DNA from: Begonia masoniana
Lineage: Eukaryota > Streptophyta > Magnoliopsida > Cucurbitales > Begoniaceae
DNA length: 64,000 nt
Assembly: GCA_022432975.1 (NCBI GenBank)
Contig: CM039503.1
Span: 44,286,655 to 44,350,654 of the forward strand
Direction of reading: 5' to 3'
Below are positions 33,503 through 45,891 of the stretch, one piece after another. The position numbers were made by a program, and so were the translations under genes. Position 1 is the stretch's first letter. Every line of letters begins with the position of its first letter. The notes below the pieces were generated by a model, which was given only the letters and a program-made list of their open reading frames with translations, searched no databases and was not told where the DNA came from.

Positions 33503-34603
33503 AAACTCTACATCCTAAAAAAATCGAGCATTTCCCGTTTCAAAGAATTTCTTTACAGTGGGATCATAAAATTTGTACCTCATTGACCGTTCAGGATACC
33601 CTATAAAATAACAACTAACAGTCCTAGAGTCTAGTTTCTTTTCATTGGACCTATAAGGCCTTGCCTTAACTGGACACCCCTACATGTGTAGGTGTTTAAG
33701 AACGGATTTTTGGCCCGTCTAACACTCGTGTGGGGTTTTGTTAGCCGTCGCCTTAGTAAGTACCCTGTTAAGGATATAAGCTGCGGTCTTTAGTGCTTCA
33801 CCCCAGAGGGATTCTGGTAAGGTCGAATTAGTAATCATGCTCCTTACTATGTCCTTAAGCGTTCTGTTCCATCTTTCAGCAATACCATTCATGTTGGGTG
33901 AACCCGGCATAGTGTACTAAGGAACAATGCCACACTCCTCTAGGTATTTAGCAAATGGTCCTGGCCGTTATTCACCTAACCTATCATACCAACCATAGCA
34001 TTCACCACCATGATCAGATCTGACAACCTTAATCCTTTTATTAAGCTAATTTTCCACCTTAGCTTTAAAGGTTTTGAACACGTCCAAAGATTGAGACTTC
34101 TCATTAATGTGATATAGGTAGCCATAACGCGAGTAATCATCAATGAATGATATGAAATAATGTTGACCATTCCAAGCTGCCGTAGAAAAAAGTCCACAAA
34201 TATCTGTATGTATCAATTCAAGGACTTCTAAAGCTCGGTTAGCTTCTAATCTCCTTACACTTGTTTGTTTCCCTTTAATACAACTGATGCAAACCTTGAA
34301 GTCAGTCATATCAAGAGGGCCCAAAATTTCTTCTGACACAAGCTTTTCAATTCTCTTTTGAGAGATGTGACCTAAACGCTTGTGTCATAACGAAGCTAAA
34401 TCATTATTAGTTAATTTACGTTTTGTACCTCTTGAATTAGTATGCAAGGTTTCATTAAATAAAGCTATGGTTTCCAGCATATATAGATTGTCATAAACAG
34501 ATAAAAAAAATAGAACCCATTATAGTTGAATTTAATGATAAACTGAAATTTTCATTTCCAAATGAACAAGAATGACTAGATTTGTCCAGTGCAGAAATAG
34601 AAA
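33503..34603 (-). pseudogene. C1 integrase, broken
   Basis: In sense order, a GAG-pre-integrase block (HKRLGHISQKRI, with a TGA where Trp normally precedes H) and a zinc-type CISCIKGK lead to the catalytic core. The core has LELIHTDICGLF (first D), FIDDYSRYGYLY, VVRSDHGGEC (second D) and [11 protein letters not shown] (Glu). A TAG within the ENQLNKR segment is present here but absent from C2 (CAG). Further stops lie near 33.9 and 33.7 kb. The integrase would insert element DNA into the chromosome. Confidence 0.92.
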
Positions 34604-35047
34604 TTAAATTCTGTCTAAAAGACGGTACAACAAAATATCATTTAAATCTAAAAATTGTCCAGATTTTAATAATAATCTAAAATCTCTGATAGCTACAACT
34701 TCAACTGATTTGTCATCGCCCACAAAGATGAATCTTTCAGCATCATTCGGCTTTCGACAACTCAGACAACCCGGCATAGACATACTAATGTGAGTGGTAG
34801 CACCCGAATCTAACCACCACGTATGTCTAGATACATAAACCAAATTAACCTCAGAACAAACAAGGTTGAGAAGTGTACCTTTCGTCACGCGCCAGGAGTA
34901 ATACTTGGCACAATCTTTCTTTTGGTTCCCTTCTCCATTACAGAATAAACAACTGAAGCGCTTAAACTTCTTTGGTTTCAACTTAGAAGGGGCACCAAAT
35001 GCTTCCTTCTTCCTTTTTTTTCCTTTATCTTTAGAAGATGATGCCAA
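34604..35047 (-). pseudogene. C1 gag nucleocapsid and protease
   Basis: A 147-codon open stretch. After a Lys-rich start (KDKGKKRKKEAF) there is a degenerate zinc knuckle, CLFCNGEGNQKKDC, whose expected His is replaced by Asn (CX2CX4NX4C). Protease follows with WWLDSGATTHIS, an intact Asp-Ser-Gly active site, then FIFVGDDKSVEV. The domain order nucleocapsid-protease is as in copia elements. The knuckle change also occurs in C2. Confidence 0.9.
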
Positions 35048-35158
35048 ATGAGCATTTTCTGTCCAATTATGCTTAATTCTCTCTTCCTCTTTGACACAAT
35101 GAGATATTAATTCATTAAGCGTCCACTTATCCTTCTGGCAGTTATAACTGATCTTAAA

Positions 35159-35654
35159 CTACCGAAACTGAGGAGAAAGAGAAATCAAGACTAAGTGAAC
35201 AAGCATGTCTTCTGACAGCTCTAACTTAAGTTCCTTAAGTCTTGAAGCAAAATGAGACATTTTCATTATGTACTTCTTGATATTCCTCTTTCCATTATAC
35301 TTGAGTGAGACAAGCTTAGCTAAAAGTGTGCTTGTCTCAGCCTTTTTGTTTTTTTTTCTCAAAACGTTTCGTAAGTTCTTCGAGGAATATTTTGGCATCA
35401 GTGTCTTCTGATATATTGCCCCAAAATGCTTCTGGAATGGTGCGCTTTATGATCATTAGACTTACACAATTTGAACACTCCCACTTTTCCAACTCCTTTT
35501 TATCATCAAGGGTACTTGATGCTAAAAGAGGTGGAAAGTGTTCGACCCTAAGTGCAATGTCAAGATCAATGCACCCGAGAACAATCATAATGTTCTCTTT
35601 CCAGACTTTATAATTGGTCCCGTTAAGCATAGAAACTGCATTAACGTTACCCAT
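35159..35654 (-). pseudogene. C1 gag capsid
   Basis: Starts MGNVNAVSMLNGTNYKVWKE, the typical N-terminus of copia gag (LNGTNY..W), and continues through ALRVEHFPPL, IPEAFWGNIS, FLEELTKRFEKK and the capsid helix LKELKLELSEDMLVHLVLISL. A T-run near 35345 is two bases shorter than in C2, so C1 gag is split into 105- and 79-codon stretches, whereas C2 is continuous for 165 codons. Either this is a real frameshift or a homopolymer error in the assembly. Confidence 0.93.
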
Positions 35655-36867
35655 TATACCTGAGATGTTAACTGTAACAATAGAGAAAATGAAATAACAT
35701 TAGCTCACAAATTAATATGCATATACATGACAATGATATAACTCAAAATATAGTGTATCCATCAACAAGAAACCGGCACAACATTAACACTTAGCCTTTT
35801 GGCTAAAAGTGTTAACTTGTAACTGGTAACTTGGTCTAGTATATAAACATTGACAATAAGACATGTCAAACAATGAACTTATCTTTGGACAAGTTCAATG
35901 TTCACATGGCAGCCTAATAATTGTCACATATTTTAATATTGCTAACAAACCATGCAACTGTACAAACATCAACCTTCCTTTGGGCCGATCAAAATTCATA
36001 CAATGCTATGTACCATGTCCAACATATAAAAATAGGATAATTAAAGCAAGAGAGACTAATTTTATAGCATGTTACCCAACCATCCTATTTTACAATGTAA
36101 GACTTCATAAAATTGCACCACAAAAGAGTTAAGAAAATTCATATACATACATATTCAATAGCGAGGCAACCATATTAGTCAATCAGTAAACCAAAGGATC
36201 AACCGACCTAGAATGGAATTTCAATTCGGCCAAAATTGGGCAAAAACAGGGCGAAACGGGGCGAACCGAGCCCTGAATTATCCAGAAGCAGTCATTAAAA
36301 AGACCTAAAATAGCCGAACCAAAGTGAACCAGGGCCCATTTAACCAAATGGATCAGCCCAATTTTTTTTGTCAGACCAGACCGGACCGAATCGAACTGAA
36401 ATGAACCAGACCGAACCAAATCGCTTCAACCCAAACCAAATCAATCTGGGTTGAACCAACTAAAAAAACCGATTCGAACTATAATCGAATCGAGTTGGTT
36501 TGGTCCGAGTCCAAATGGTTTGGTCCAATTTGGACCAAACCTAACCCAATCGGACCGAATCGGCCCAAAACACCGGAGAGGGGCTGCGAACCAGCAATGA
36601 AATTTGCCGGAATCTCACTGATTTCGGCAGATTTTTACCTCAAAATTGTCCGATTTATCAAATAATGATAGATCGGGCAATAATCCTTAACGTGCATCAA
36701 CAAAAAACTAATTTTAAGGCATCAAAGCATGCATTCTAGCGAAATTAGATGAAAAAATATAGCCCTAAAACATAATTCTGAAAATTAAAAAAAATTGATG
36801 CTTAATCCGATTTCAAGCTAAAAAAATCGATTACTTGTAGTCTAACATAATCGGTTCTGATACCAAT
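35655..36867 (-). other. C1 leader with PBS
   Basis: 1.2 kb without a credible gene. The PBS is at 36853-36865 (TGGTATCAGAACC on the minus strand). The stretch 36330-36560 is a field of 'aaccgaacc', 'ggtttggtcc' and 'aaacctaaccc' words that resembles the 56-bp satellite at 1-3440 in composition. Confidence 0.8.
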
Positions 36868-37330
36868 TGTTGGATTCAATAAAAACAAAAAAATTAATTG
36901 AATCTAAAATGAATTTCAAATCTGAAAAGGAGCGAGAGCCCAATTCCTAAATCGATACGTTAAAAATTCTATAAGTAAATCGTTAAAGCAAGAAGGACAT
37001 ACCCGGATCTATTGTTTGAATGCAAAATACTGGAGATGAGGTACGTAGATCTTCTGATTCGACAATCGCTCTCTCTAATGTCTCTCTAGAATGATGATGG
37101 TTCCAATGAGACAAAAGGTTCGATTGTGAATTGGGGACCATAACCTTATATTTAACTTAATTGGATAATTTACCAGTTTGCAACCATATTATATTTAATA
37201 TACTCCAAAGTCCATTGAAATCATATTAAATCGCTTTAATATGGACTTAAACCTGATGATAACATAATGTATAATTTATAGTTTAACAATTTAGATCCAA
37301 ATAAAATTATAAATCCTTATAATTCTAACA
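36868..37330 (-). repeat. C1 5' LTR (463 bp)
   Basis: Same termini as the 3' LTR but lacking ~50 bp. The same deletion is found in the C2 counterpart, so it predates the duplication. Confidence 0.93.
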
Positions 37331-37831
37331 TTGATATGTATCATTTGAATCATCATGTTTTTTCTGTTTAGTAACCAATATAAAGAATATTTCTATGATC
37401 TGTTTGATTGTTAATAACTTGATATTATGGTAATTCTCTTTTTGGAGTAATAACCAGAAACGAAGAATCATTTAGACTTGCATGAGTTTCGGTTTAAGCT
37501 TACCCAGGCAAGCCCACGTTACCTGATTATTATTTCGAACCGTTATTCATCATCTGCTTAAAGGTAATTTCTGTTTGGTAATCCGATTACTATCCAGCTT
37601 GATATACCATGTCTATCATCATTTAAAATTTGCTTGTTTAATCGTAGACATGATCGGATAACGTTTACTGTAATTTTACCTGAAGTAACACTGTAATATT
37701 TTGTTTCCTTGCTGTTTATGTGTATTCGCTTGGTACTACGTAGCAGTAACTTTTACCTTGCTTCCTTGAATCAACGTATTCTCTAACCAGTATAAGTTAT
37801 ATTGAGAATATTGAAATTGTGGTTCTATTTT
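37331..37831 (+). other. E0 leader, middle part (copy A)
   Basis: T-rich leader sequence between C1 and the T2 LTR, with modules like those at 29685-30717. No gene seen. The last bases, atttt (37827-37831), are the left TSD of T2. Confidence 0.7.
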
Positions 37832-38753
37832 TGAAACACCCGATTCCATCGAACCGATTTTACCTTGTCATCTAATAGTGTACACTTTATGGATGAAATT
37901 GGGAGAAATATTGATTAGGTTAATGCGTGACTAAGTAAGGGCATAATGGTAAATGGAGATCTATAGTGGATAACGTATTTCAGGGAGGGTTTAATGAGGT
38001 TTAGCCGCCACTGTTTTCTCATTTTCCTTTCTCGGCATTTAGCTCAGCTAAGCCGAGTTTCTCTCGGCAATTTTCCCTCCCATTCTCTCCAAGCTAGGTG
38101 AGTTCTACTTTGATTTCTTAGTACATTGTAACTATCGGTGTTAGAGGGGATTTAAATGCGAGTTTTGAGAATGCTGTAAGTGAGAGTTAGTTCGGGTTTG
38201 GGGGCATATCAGGAATGCTTGATGATCTGAGTTCCCAAACTAATTTCTTATGAGTTCTGGTAGATTTGAGGATAGTTTAGAATGAAGCTTAACTAATACT
38301 CTGTCTACGGCTATAGGTTTGAGCAAAACCCTAAGTAGTTTGCAACCAAGCTTTTCCAGGAAACCAGGTAAGTAGAGTATGTGTGTGCCTTCGGGTCTAC
38401 ATCACAAAATAGTAAGTTATGCTTGTTTGAATGTTTTCTGTATGTCATGTATTATGTTTTGGAAAAGAACACGAAAATGAATTTACATGTATGGCATGGC
38501 AAGGTATGAACAGAATGTACTAGATCAGCTGTTAAGGGAACTAATCCGCCCCTTAATTTATGAAGAGGATGTATGACTTTGGAAAAAATTGATCCGCTCC
38601 AAATGGAATTTAGGATCAGATCAGCTGTTAAGGGAACTAATCGCCCCTTAATTTATGAAGAGGATGTATGACTTTGGGAAAAATGATCCAACTCCCAATG
38701 GAACCGAGGGATCAGATCTGAGAAAGAACGTAAATGACAAAGGAGATATGAAA
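37832..38753 (+). repeat. Truncated T2 5' LTR copy (copy A)
   Basis: Matches 46388-47309 (TGAAACACCCGATTCC...). It breaks off at the duplication junction. It is an orphan LTR piece, not an independent insertion. Confidence 0.93.
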
Positions 38754-40308
38754 GCACCGGTCTACATTTGATAAGAGCTTCCATCCTCCGACCTTTTGTA
38801 TCAAGCTGGGTAACTAGGTTGATTTGCTGATTGTCTGTTTAATTCTCTGGTTATTATTATTTCTAACATATTTGTTTTGTTTAATTTTACAGAGTGATTG
38901 TTGTGTCTTAAAGCATTGAAAGTCTATCATTAAAATCTATCCCATGCTGTTTTAGTTTGTCAAAATTGTTTTTCGTTATTTTCTGTGTTCTGTTTGCTAA
39001 AACAAAGTATCTCAAGCTTGCATAAATGTTATTCTGATTTCTTCATGTAACAGAAGATAATTATCATGTATACTCGTAAAAAAAAATATGTTTAGTTTAC
39101 AAGTTGTCTTCTATTTGTCTTCAATAATTTGCTAATCTATTTTGCTAAACTAAACTATTCCACGTTGCATGAGTTTATATTCTGTTCGGTATGCTTGCTT
39201 ATTTTTGTTGCTATCAATGATTTCTGATTTAATTGTTATTACTCTTTGCTAAACTAAATAAACCACATAGCATTAACTTTTGCTTGTTGGATTCAATAAA
39301 ACAACCAAATTAATTGAATCTAAAATGAATTTCAAATCTAAAAGGAGCGAGAGCTCAGTTCTTAAATCGATACGTTAGAAATTCTACAAGTAAATCGTTA
39401 AACAAGAAAGACATACCCGGATTCATTGTTTGAATGCAAAATACTGTAGATCGGGTACGTAGATCTTCCGATTTGACAATCGTCCTCTCTAATGTCTCTC
39501 TAGAACGATGGCGGTTCCAAGGAGGCAAAGGACTCGATTGTGAATTGGGGACCACAACCCTATATTTAACTTAATTGGATAATTACCAGTTTGCCCATCA
39601 CAAATTGGTAAATTATCCCTGGTGTCTCTACATATTATAATATAACCATATTATATTAATATACTCCAAAGTCCGGTTGAAATCATATTAATTCACTTTA
39701 ATATGAACTTAAACCTAATGATAACATAATGTATAATTTATAGTTTAACAATTTAGATCCAAATAAAATTATAAATTCTATAATTCTAACAATCTCCTAC
39801 TTGAAACAAATTATAACTAATTTATTACATATTATAACTTTATCCTTATGATATCAAATTTTGTTATCATCTAAATAGAGTATACTCAAATAATCTCGTC
39901 CATCAATTATATCAAATGCAGGAACAAAGCAACTTTTGTCACAATTATCGTAACTAAACCTATCAATGATCACAGATACCAACATAACCAAATAACACAG
40001 ATCAAATATGGATGTGTAGCATAGAAATTACATGTAATATGATTTAACATGCATATTTCCAACTAGTTCAACCAAAACTTTATTGAGATCATTTAAAACT
40101 CAAATGCCAGAGTGAATTAAATGAATACCTCATAAATGAATACTCTAGTAACCAAAATATTTATTACAAATATCTATTGAATAGAATCACATAAAAAAAA
40201 TTACAGACTCACACTAAACCTCAATATCTCCAAGAGATACAACCCTCATATGAGCAACATGCTCGTGAAAGACCTTGGGTCGTAATCCCTTGGTTAGCGG
40301 ATCCACAA

Positions 40309-41072
40309 TCATAAAGTCGTTCTAATGTGATCTATAGATATTTGACCATTCTGAACCTTTTCCTTCACAACAAGAAACTTGATGTGTACAAACTTAGATT
40401 TTGAAAAGCTCTTGTTGTTGTTTGAGAACATCACAGCTGACTGATTGTCACATAAAATCCGAAGTGGTCTTTCAATACCATTCGAGATTCGCAATCTTGT
40501 GACAAAGTTACTCAGCCATAATGCCTGATTGGATGCTTCATAACATGCTATAAACTCAGCTGCCACAGTAGAAGAGGCCATAAGTCTCTGTTTGGCACTC
40601 TTCCAGGAGATAGCTCCTCCAGCTAAAAGAAAAATATAGCCCGACGTTGACTTTAAGTCATCTTGGCATCCAGCAAAATCAAAGTCAGTATACCCAATGA
40701 TCTCGAACTGATCTGATTTTTTGTATGTGAGCATGTACTCTTTGGTTCTCTGTAAGTATCTGAGTACTCTTTTTACAGCCTTCCAATGATCCAATCCAGG
40801 ATTGATCAAGTATCTACCCAACATGCCAACTATGTACGCAATATCCGGACACGTGCATACTTGAGCATACATTAAGCTTCCTACCGCCGAAACATAAGGA
40901 ATATTTTGTATTTCTTTGACTTTAAAGTCACTTGAAGGGCATTGACTTTTATTTATTTTATCTCCTTTAGCAACATGGGTATCTCTTGGTTTACATTCTT
41001 GCATGCCAAATCTTTTTAAACCTTCTCGATATAGCTCTTTTGTGATAATCCAAATATACCTCAACAACGATC
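40309..41072 (-). pseudogene. C2 RT end and RNase H
   Basis: A 252-codon open stretch beginning MLRYIWIITKELYREGLKRFGM, a shifted frame upstream caused by a missing A in an A-run, then the same MQECKPRD...RNase H sequence as C1. It has FDFAGCQDD, AAEFIAC and LCDNQSAV. It loses the last part of C1 (KGLRPKVFHEH) because one C is missing near 40318 (aagtcgtt against aagtccgtt). Apart from Val for Met in one position it matches C1. Confidence 0.92.
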
Positions 41073-42062
41073 TCAGTATACTTGGATTCCTAATACAAAA
41101 TAGGCATCACCAAGATCTTTCATTTCAAATTTCTTTGAAAGAAATTTCTTGGTGTCGTGCAACAAGCCTATATCGTTGCATGCTAATAATATGTCATCGA
41201 CATATAAAACCAGAAACATCATTTTATTCCCACTAAATTTGTTGTATACACAATCATCAACTTTATTTGCCTCAAAACCATATGAGGTGACTGCTTGATG
41301 AAATTTGTAATACCATTGACGGGAAGCTTGTTTTAGCTCGTAGATGGATTTCTTTAATTTGCAAACTAAGTTCTTTGATTTATTCGAATCAAAGAACTCG
41401 GGTTGCACCATATAGATCATTTCATCAATGTCACCATTGAGAAATGTCGTCTTTACATCCATCTGATGTAACTCTAAATCAAAATGAGCTACTAGTGCTA
41501 TTATAGTTCTAAAGGAATTTTTCGTAGATACCGGAGAGAAAGTTTCCTTATAGTCGATGTCTTCTTTTTGAGTAAAACCCTTAGCAACAAGACGTGCTTT
41601 GAATCTCTCAATGTTACCTTTTGAATCCCTTTTGGATTTAAAAATCCATTTACAACCGACGGGTTTCAAACCTGCAGGTAACGAGACGAGATCCTAAATG
41701 TCATTTTCCTTCATGGACTTTAATTTCTCATTCATGGTATCAGTCCACTTTTGAGAATCAGAACTCTTAATGGCTTGGTTGAAAGTGACAGGGTCATCTT
41801 CCACCTCATCGAGTTCCTCATGTTCTTGTAGGAATACGATGTAATCATCCAAAATCGTACTTCTTCTCTCTTTAGTGAACCTTCGTAATGGCATATTTTC
41901 TCGAGGCTGTTGAGTTTGTTCTTCGGGAATGACTTTCTGAAGAGGTTCAGGAAGTGATTCAACATTGTCTTTTTCATTATCCGCTTGATCGAAGTCAAGG
42001 AAAACAAAAGGAAGAGGAACAACTTCATCCTCAAAGACAATGTCTTCCTTATTTCCACTCAC
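41073..42062 (-). pseudogene. C2 reverse transcriptase
   Basis: The core is open for 198 codons (41073-41669) from [19 protein letters not shown] through [32 protein letters not shown] and LKQASRQWYYKF to LYVDDILLA and VLGIQVY, ending at a TGA. It is intact across the site where C1 has a frameshift. The upstream linker (EDDPVTFNQAIK, 41694-42062) is separated by one stop (TAG after LVSLP). It is otherwise the same as C1. Confidence 0.93.
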
Positions 42063-43162
42063 AAACTCTACATCCTAAAAAATCGAGCATTTCCCGTTTC
42101 AAAGAATTTCTTTACAGTGGGATCATAAAATTTGTACCTCATTGACCGTTCAGGATACCCTATAAAATAACAACTAACAGTCCTAGAGTCTAGTTTCTTT
42201 TCATTGGACCTATAAGGCCTTGCCTTAACTGGACACCCCTACATGTGTAGGTGTTTAAGAACGGATTTTTGGCCCGTCTAACACTCGTGTGGGGTTTTGT
42301 TAGCCGTCGCCTTAGTAAGTACCCTGTTAAGGATATAAGCTGCGGTCTTTAGTGCTTCACCCCAGAGGGATTCTGGTAAGGTCGAATTAGTAATCATGCT
42401 CCTTACTATGTCCTTAAGCGTTCTGTTCCATCTTTCAGCAATACCATTCATGTTGGGTGAACTCGGCATAGTGTACTAAGGAACAATGCCACACTCCTCT
42501 AGGTATTTAGCAAATGGTCCTGGCCGTTATTCACCTAACCTATCATACCAACCATAGCATTCACCACCATGATCAGATCTGACAACCTTAATCCTTTTAT
42601 TAAGCTGATTTTCCACCTTAGCTTTAAAGGTTTTGAACACGTCCAAAGATTGAGACTTCTCATTAATGTGATATAGGTAGCCATAACGCGAGTAATCATC
42701 AATGAATGATATGAAATAATGTTGACCATTCCAAGCTGCCGTAGAAAAAAGTCCACAAATATCTGTATGTATCAATTCAAGGACTTCTAAAGCTCGGTTA
42801 GCTTCTAATCTCCTTACACTTGTTTGTTTCCCTTTAATACAACTGATGCAAACCTTGAAGTCAGTCATATCAAGAGGGCCCAAAATTTCTTTTGACACAA
42901 GCTTTTCAATTCTCTTTTGAGAGATGTGACCTAAACGCTTGTGTCATAACGAAGCTAAATCATTATTAGTTAATTTACGTTTTGTACCTCTTGAATTAGT
43001 ATGCAAGGTTTCATTAAATAAAGCTATGGTTTCCAGCATATATAGATTGTCATAAACAGATAAAAAAAATAGAACCCATTATATTTGAATTTAATGATAA
43101 ACTGAAATTTTCATTTCCAAATGAACAAGAATGACTAGATTTGTCCAGTGCAGAAATAGAAA
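42063..43162 (-). pseudogene. C2 integrase, broken
   Basis: The core is open for 123 codons (42527-42898), covering CISCIKGK, LELIHTDICGLF, FIDDYSRYGYLY and VVRSDHGGECYG. It then stops before [13 protein letters not shown] at 42278-42469. It keeps CAG where C1 has TAG. The pre-integrase HKRLGHIS block near 42.94 kb is preceded by the same TGA as in C1. Confidence 0.91.
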
Positions 43163-43606
43163 TTAAATTCTGTCTAAAAGACGGTACAACAAAGTATCAT
43201 TTAAATCTAAAAATTGTCCAGATTTTAATAATAATCTAAAATCTCTGATAGCTTCAACTTCAACTGATTTGTCATCGCCCACAAAGATGAATCTTTCAGC
43301 ATCATTCGGCTTTCGACAACTCAGACAACCCAGCATAGACATACTAATGTGAGTGGTAGCACCCGAATCTAACCACCACGTATGTCTAGATACATAAACC
43401 AAATTAACCTCAGAACAAACAAGGTTGAGAAGTGTACCTTTCGTCACGCGCCAGGAGTAATACTTGGCACAATCTTTCTTTTGGTTCCCTTCTCCATTAC
43501 AGAATAAACAACTGAAGCGCTTAAACTTCTTTGGTTTCAACTTAGAAGGGGCACCAAATGCTTCCTTCTTCCTTTTTTTTCCTTTATCTTTAGAAGATGA
43601 TGCCAA
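43163..43606 (-). pseudogene. C2 gag nucleocapsid and protease
   Basis: 147 codons, with the same degenerate knuckle (CLFCNGEGNQKKDC) and intact LDSGATTHIS as C1. Three amino-acid differences from C1 are visible (Leu for Pro after SMSM, Glu for Val in the EV-AI segment, Thr for Ile near LNDT). These are true substitutions, not indels. Confidence 0.9.
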
Positions 43607-43717
43607 ATGAGCATTTTCTGTCCAATTATGCTTAATTCTCTCTTCCTCTTTGACACAATGAGATATTAATTCATTAAGCGTCCACTTATCCTTTTGGCAG
43701 TTATAACTGATCTTAAA

Positions 43718-44215
43718 CTACCGAAACTGAGGAGAAAGAGAAATCAAGACTAAGTGAACAAGCATGTCTTCTGACAGCTCTAACTTAAGTTCCTTAAGTC
43801 TTGAAGCAAAATGAGACATTTTCATTATGTACTTCTTGATATTCCTCTTTCCATTATACTTGAGTGAGACAAGCTTAGCTAAAAGTGTGCTTGTCTCAGC
43901 CTTTTTGTTTTTTTTTTTCTCAAAACGTTTCGTAAGTTCTTCGAGGAATATTTTGGCATCAGTGTCTTCTGATATATTGCCCCAAAATGCTTCTGGAATG
44001 GTGCGCTTTATGATCATTAGACTTACACAATTTGAACACTCCCACTTTTCCAACTCCTTTTTATCATCGAGGGTACTTGATGCTGAAAGAGGTGGAAAGT
44101 GTTCGACCCTAAGTGCAATGTCAAGATCAATGCACCCGAGAACAATCATAATGTTCTCTTTCCAGACTTTATAATTGGTCCCGTTAAGCATAGAAACTGC
44201 ATTAACGTTACCCAT
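43718..44215 (-). pseudogene. C2 gag capsid
   Basis: A continuous 165-codon stretch starting MGNVNAVSMLNGTNYKVWKE and ending at a stop at 43718 after LVLISLSPQFR. It runs through the T-run that splits C1 gag. One substitution (Ser for Leu before ASSTLDD) separates it from C1. It is still only a fragment because the capsid C-terminus and nucleocapsid are in other frames. Confidence 0.92.
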
Positions 44216-45891
44216 TATACTTGAGATGTTAACTGTAACAATAGAGAAAATGAAATAACATTAGCTCACAAATTAATATGCATATACATGACAATGATAT
44301 AACTCAAAATATAGTGTATCCATCAACAAGAAACCGGCACAACATTAACACTTAGCCTTTTGGCTAAAAGTGTTAACTTGTAATTGGTAACTTGGTCTAG
44401 TATATAAACATTGACAATAAGACATGTCAAACAATGAACTTATCTTTGGACAAGTTCAATGTTCACATGGCAGCCTAATAATTGTCACATATTTTAATAT
44501 TGCTAACAAACCATGCAACTGTACAAACATCAACTTTCCTTTGGGCCGATCAAAATTCATACAATGCTATGTACCATGTCCAACATATAAAAATAGGATA
44601 ATTAAAGCAAGAGAGACTAATTTTATAGCATGTTACCCAACCATCCTATTTTACAATGTAAGACTTCATAAAATTGCACCACAAAAGAGTTAAGAAAATT
44701 CATATACATACATATTCAATAGCGAGGCAACCATATTAGTCAATCAGTAAACCAAAGGATCAACCGACCTAGAATGGAATTTCAATTCGGCCAAAATTGG
44801 GCAAAAACAGGGCGAAACGGGGCGAACCGAGCCCTGAATTATCCAGAAGCAGTCATTAAAAAGACCTAAAATAGCCGAACCAAAGTGAACCAGGGCCCAT
44901 TTAACCAAATGGATCAGCCCAATTTTTTTTGTCAGACCAGACCGGACCGAATCGAACTGAAATGAACCAGACCGAACCAAATCGCTTCAACCCAAACCAA
45001 ATCGATCTGGGTTGAACCAACTAAAAAAACCGATTCGAACTATAATCGAATCGAGTTGGTTTGGTCCGAGTCCAAATGGTTTGGTCCAATTTGGACCAAA
45101 CCTAACCCAATCGGACCGAATCGGCCCAAAACACCGGAGAGGGGCTGCGAACCAGCAATGAAATTTGCCGGAATCTCACTGATTTCGGCAGATTTTTACC
45201 TCAAAATTGTCCGATTTATCAAATAATGATAGATCGGGCAATAATCCATAACGTGCATCAACAAAAAACTAATTTTAAGGCATCAAAGCATGCATTCTAG
45301 CGGAATTAGATGAAAAAATATAGCCCTAAAACATAATTCTGAAAATTAAAAAAAATTGATGCTTAATCCGATTTCAAGCTAAAAAAATCGATTACTTGTA
45401 GTCTAACATAATCGGTTCTGATACCAATTGTTGGATTCAATAAAAACAAAAAAATTAATTGAATCTAAAATGAATTTCAAATCTGAAAAGGAGCGAGAGC
45501 CCAATTCCTAAATCGATACGTTAGAAATTCTATAAGTAAATCGTTAAAGCAAGAAGGACATACCCGGATCTATTGTTTGAATGCAAAATACTGGAGATGA
45601 GGTACGTAGATCTTCTGATTCGACAATCGCTCTCTCTAATGTCTCTCTAGAATGATGATGGTTCCAATGAGACAAAAGGTTCGATTGTGAATTGGGGACC
45701 ATAACCTTATATTTAACTTAATTGGATAATTTACCAGTTTGCAACCATATTATATTTAATATACTCCAAAGTCCATTGAAATCATATTAAATCGCTTTAA
45801 TATGGACTTAAACCTGATGATAACATAATGTATAATTTATAGTTTAACAATTTAGATCCAAATAAAATTATAAATCCTTATAATTCTAACA

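Larger units (their letters stand above)
30718..37330 (-). mobile_element. Ty1/copia element C1, full-length but decayed
   Basis: The LTRs (30718-31229 and 36868-37330) begin TGTTGGATTC and end TTCTAACA on the plus strand. Flanks are ttgct and ttgat, a TSD with one mismatch. The minus-strand order is PBS, leader, gag, protease, integrase, RT, RNase H and PPT, with integrase before RT as in Ty1/copia. Many stops and frame breaks are shared with C2, so it had decayed before the duplication. Confidence 0.95.
30190..38753. repeat. 8.56-kb tandem duplication, copy A
   Basis: Contains E0 leader, the whole of copia C1, more E0 leader and the first ~0.92 kb of the T2 5' LTR. It is followed directly by a second copy from 38754. 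At the junction, LTR sequence ending atatgaaag meets leader sequence starting at the equivalent of 30185 (aagcaacaggtctac); aag is shared by both sides. Confidence 0.93.
39285..45891 (-). mobile_element. Ty1/copia element C2 (duplicate of C1)
   Basis: LTRs 39285-39791 and 45429-45891, with the same flanks (ttgct and ttgat), the same 50-bp LTR deletion and the same shared stops as C1. It arose by duplication, not a second insertion. Its 44216-45428 leader again holds a PBS complement just before 45429 and the 'aaccgaacc' field. Confidence 0.95.

Noticed and set aside
33394..33606. Opposite-strand open frames over copia and Ty3 pol (for example 33394-33606, 12526-12957, 50352-50735)
   Set aside because: They are shadows of conserved coding sequence on the other strand.
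39285..45891. C2 as an independent copia insertion
   Set aside because: It shares flanks, an LTR deletion and stop codons with C1 and extends on both sides into duplicated non-copia sequence.
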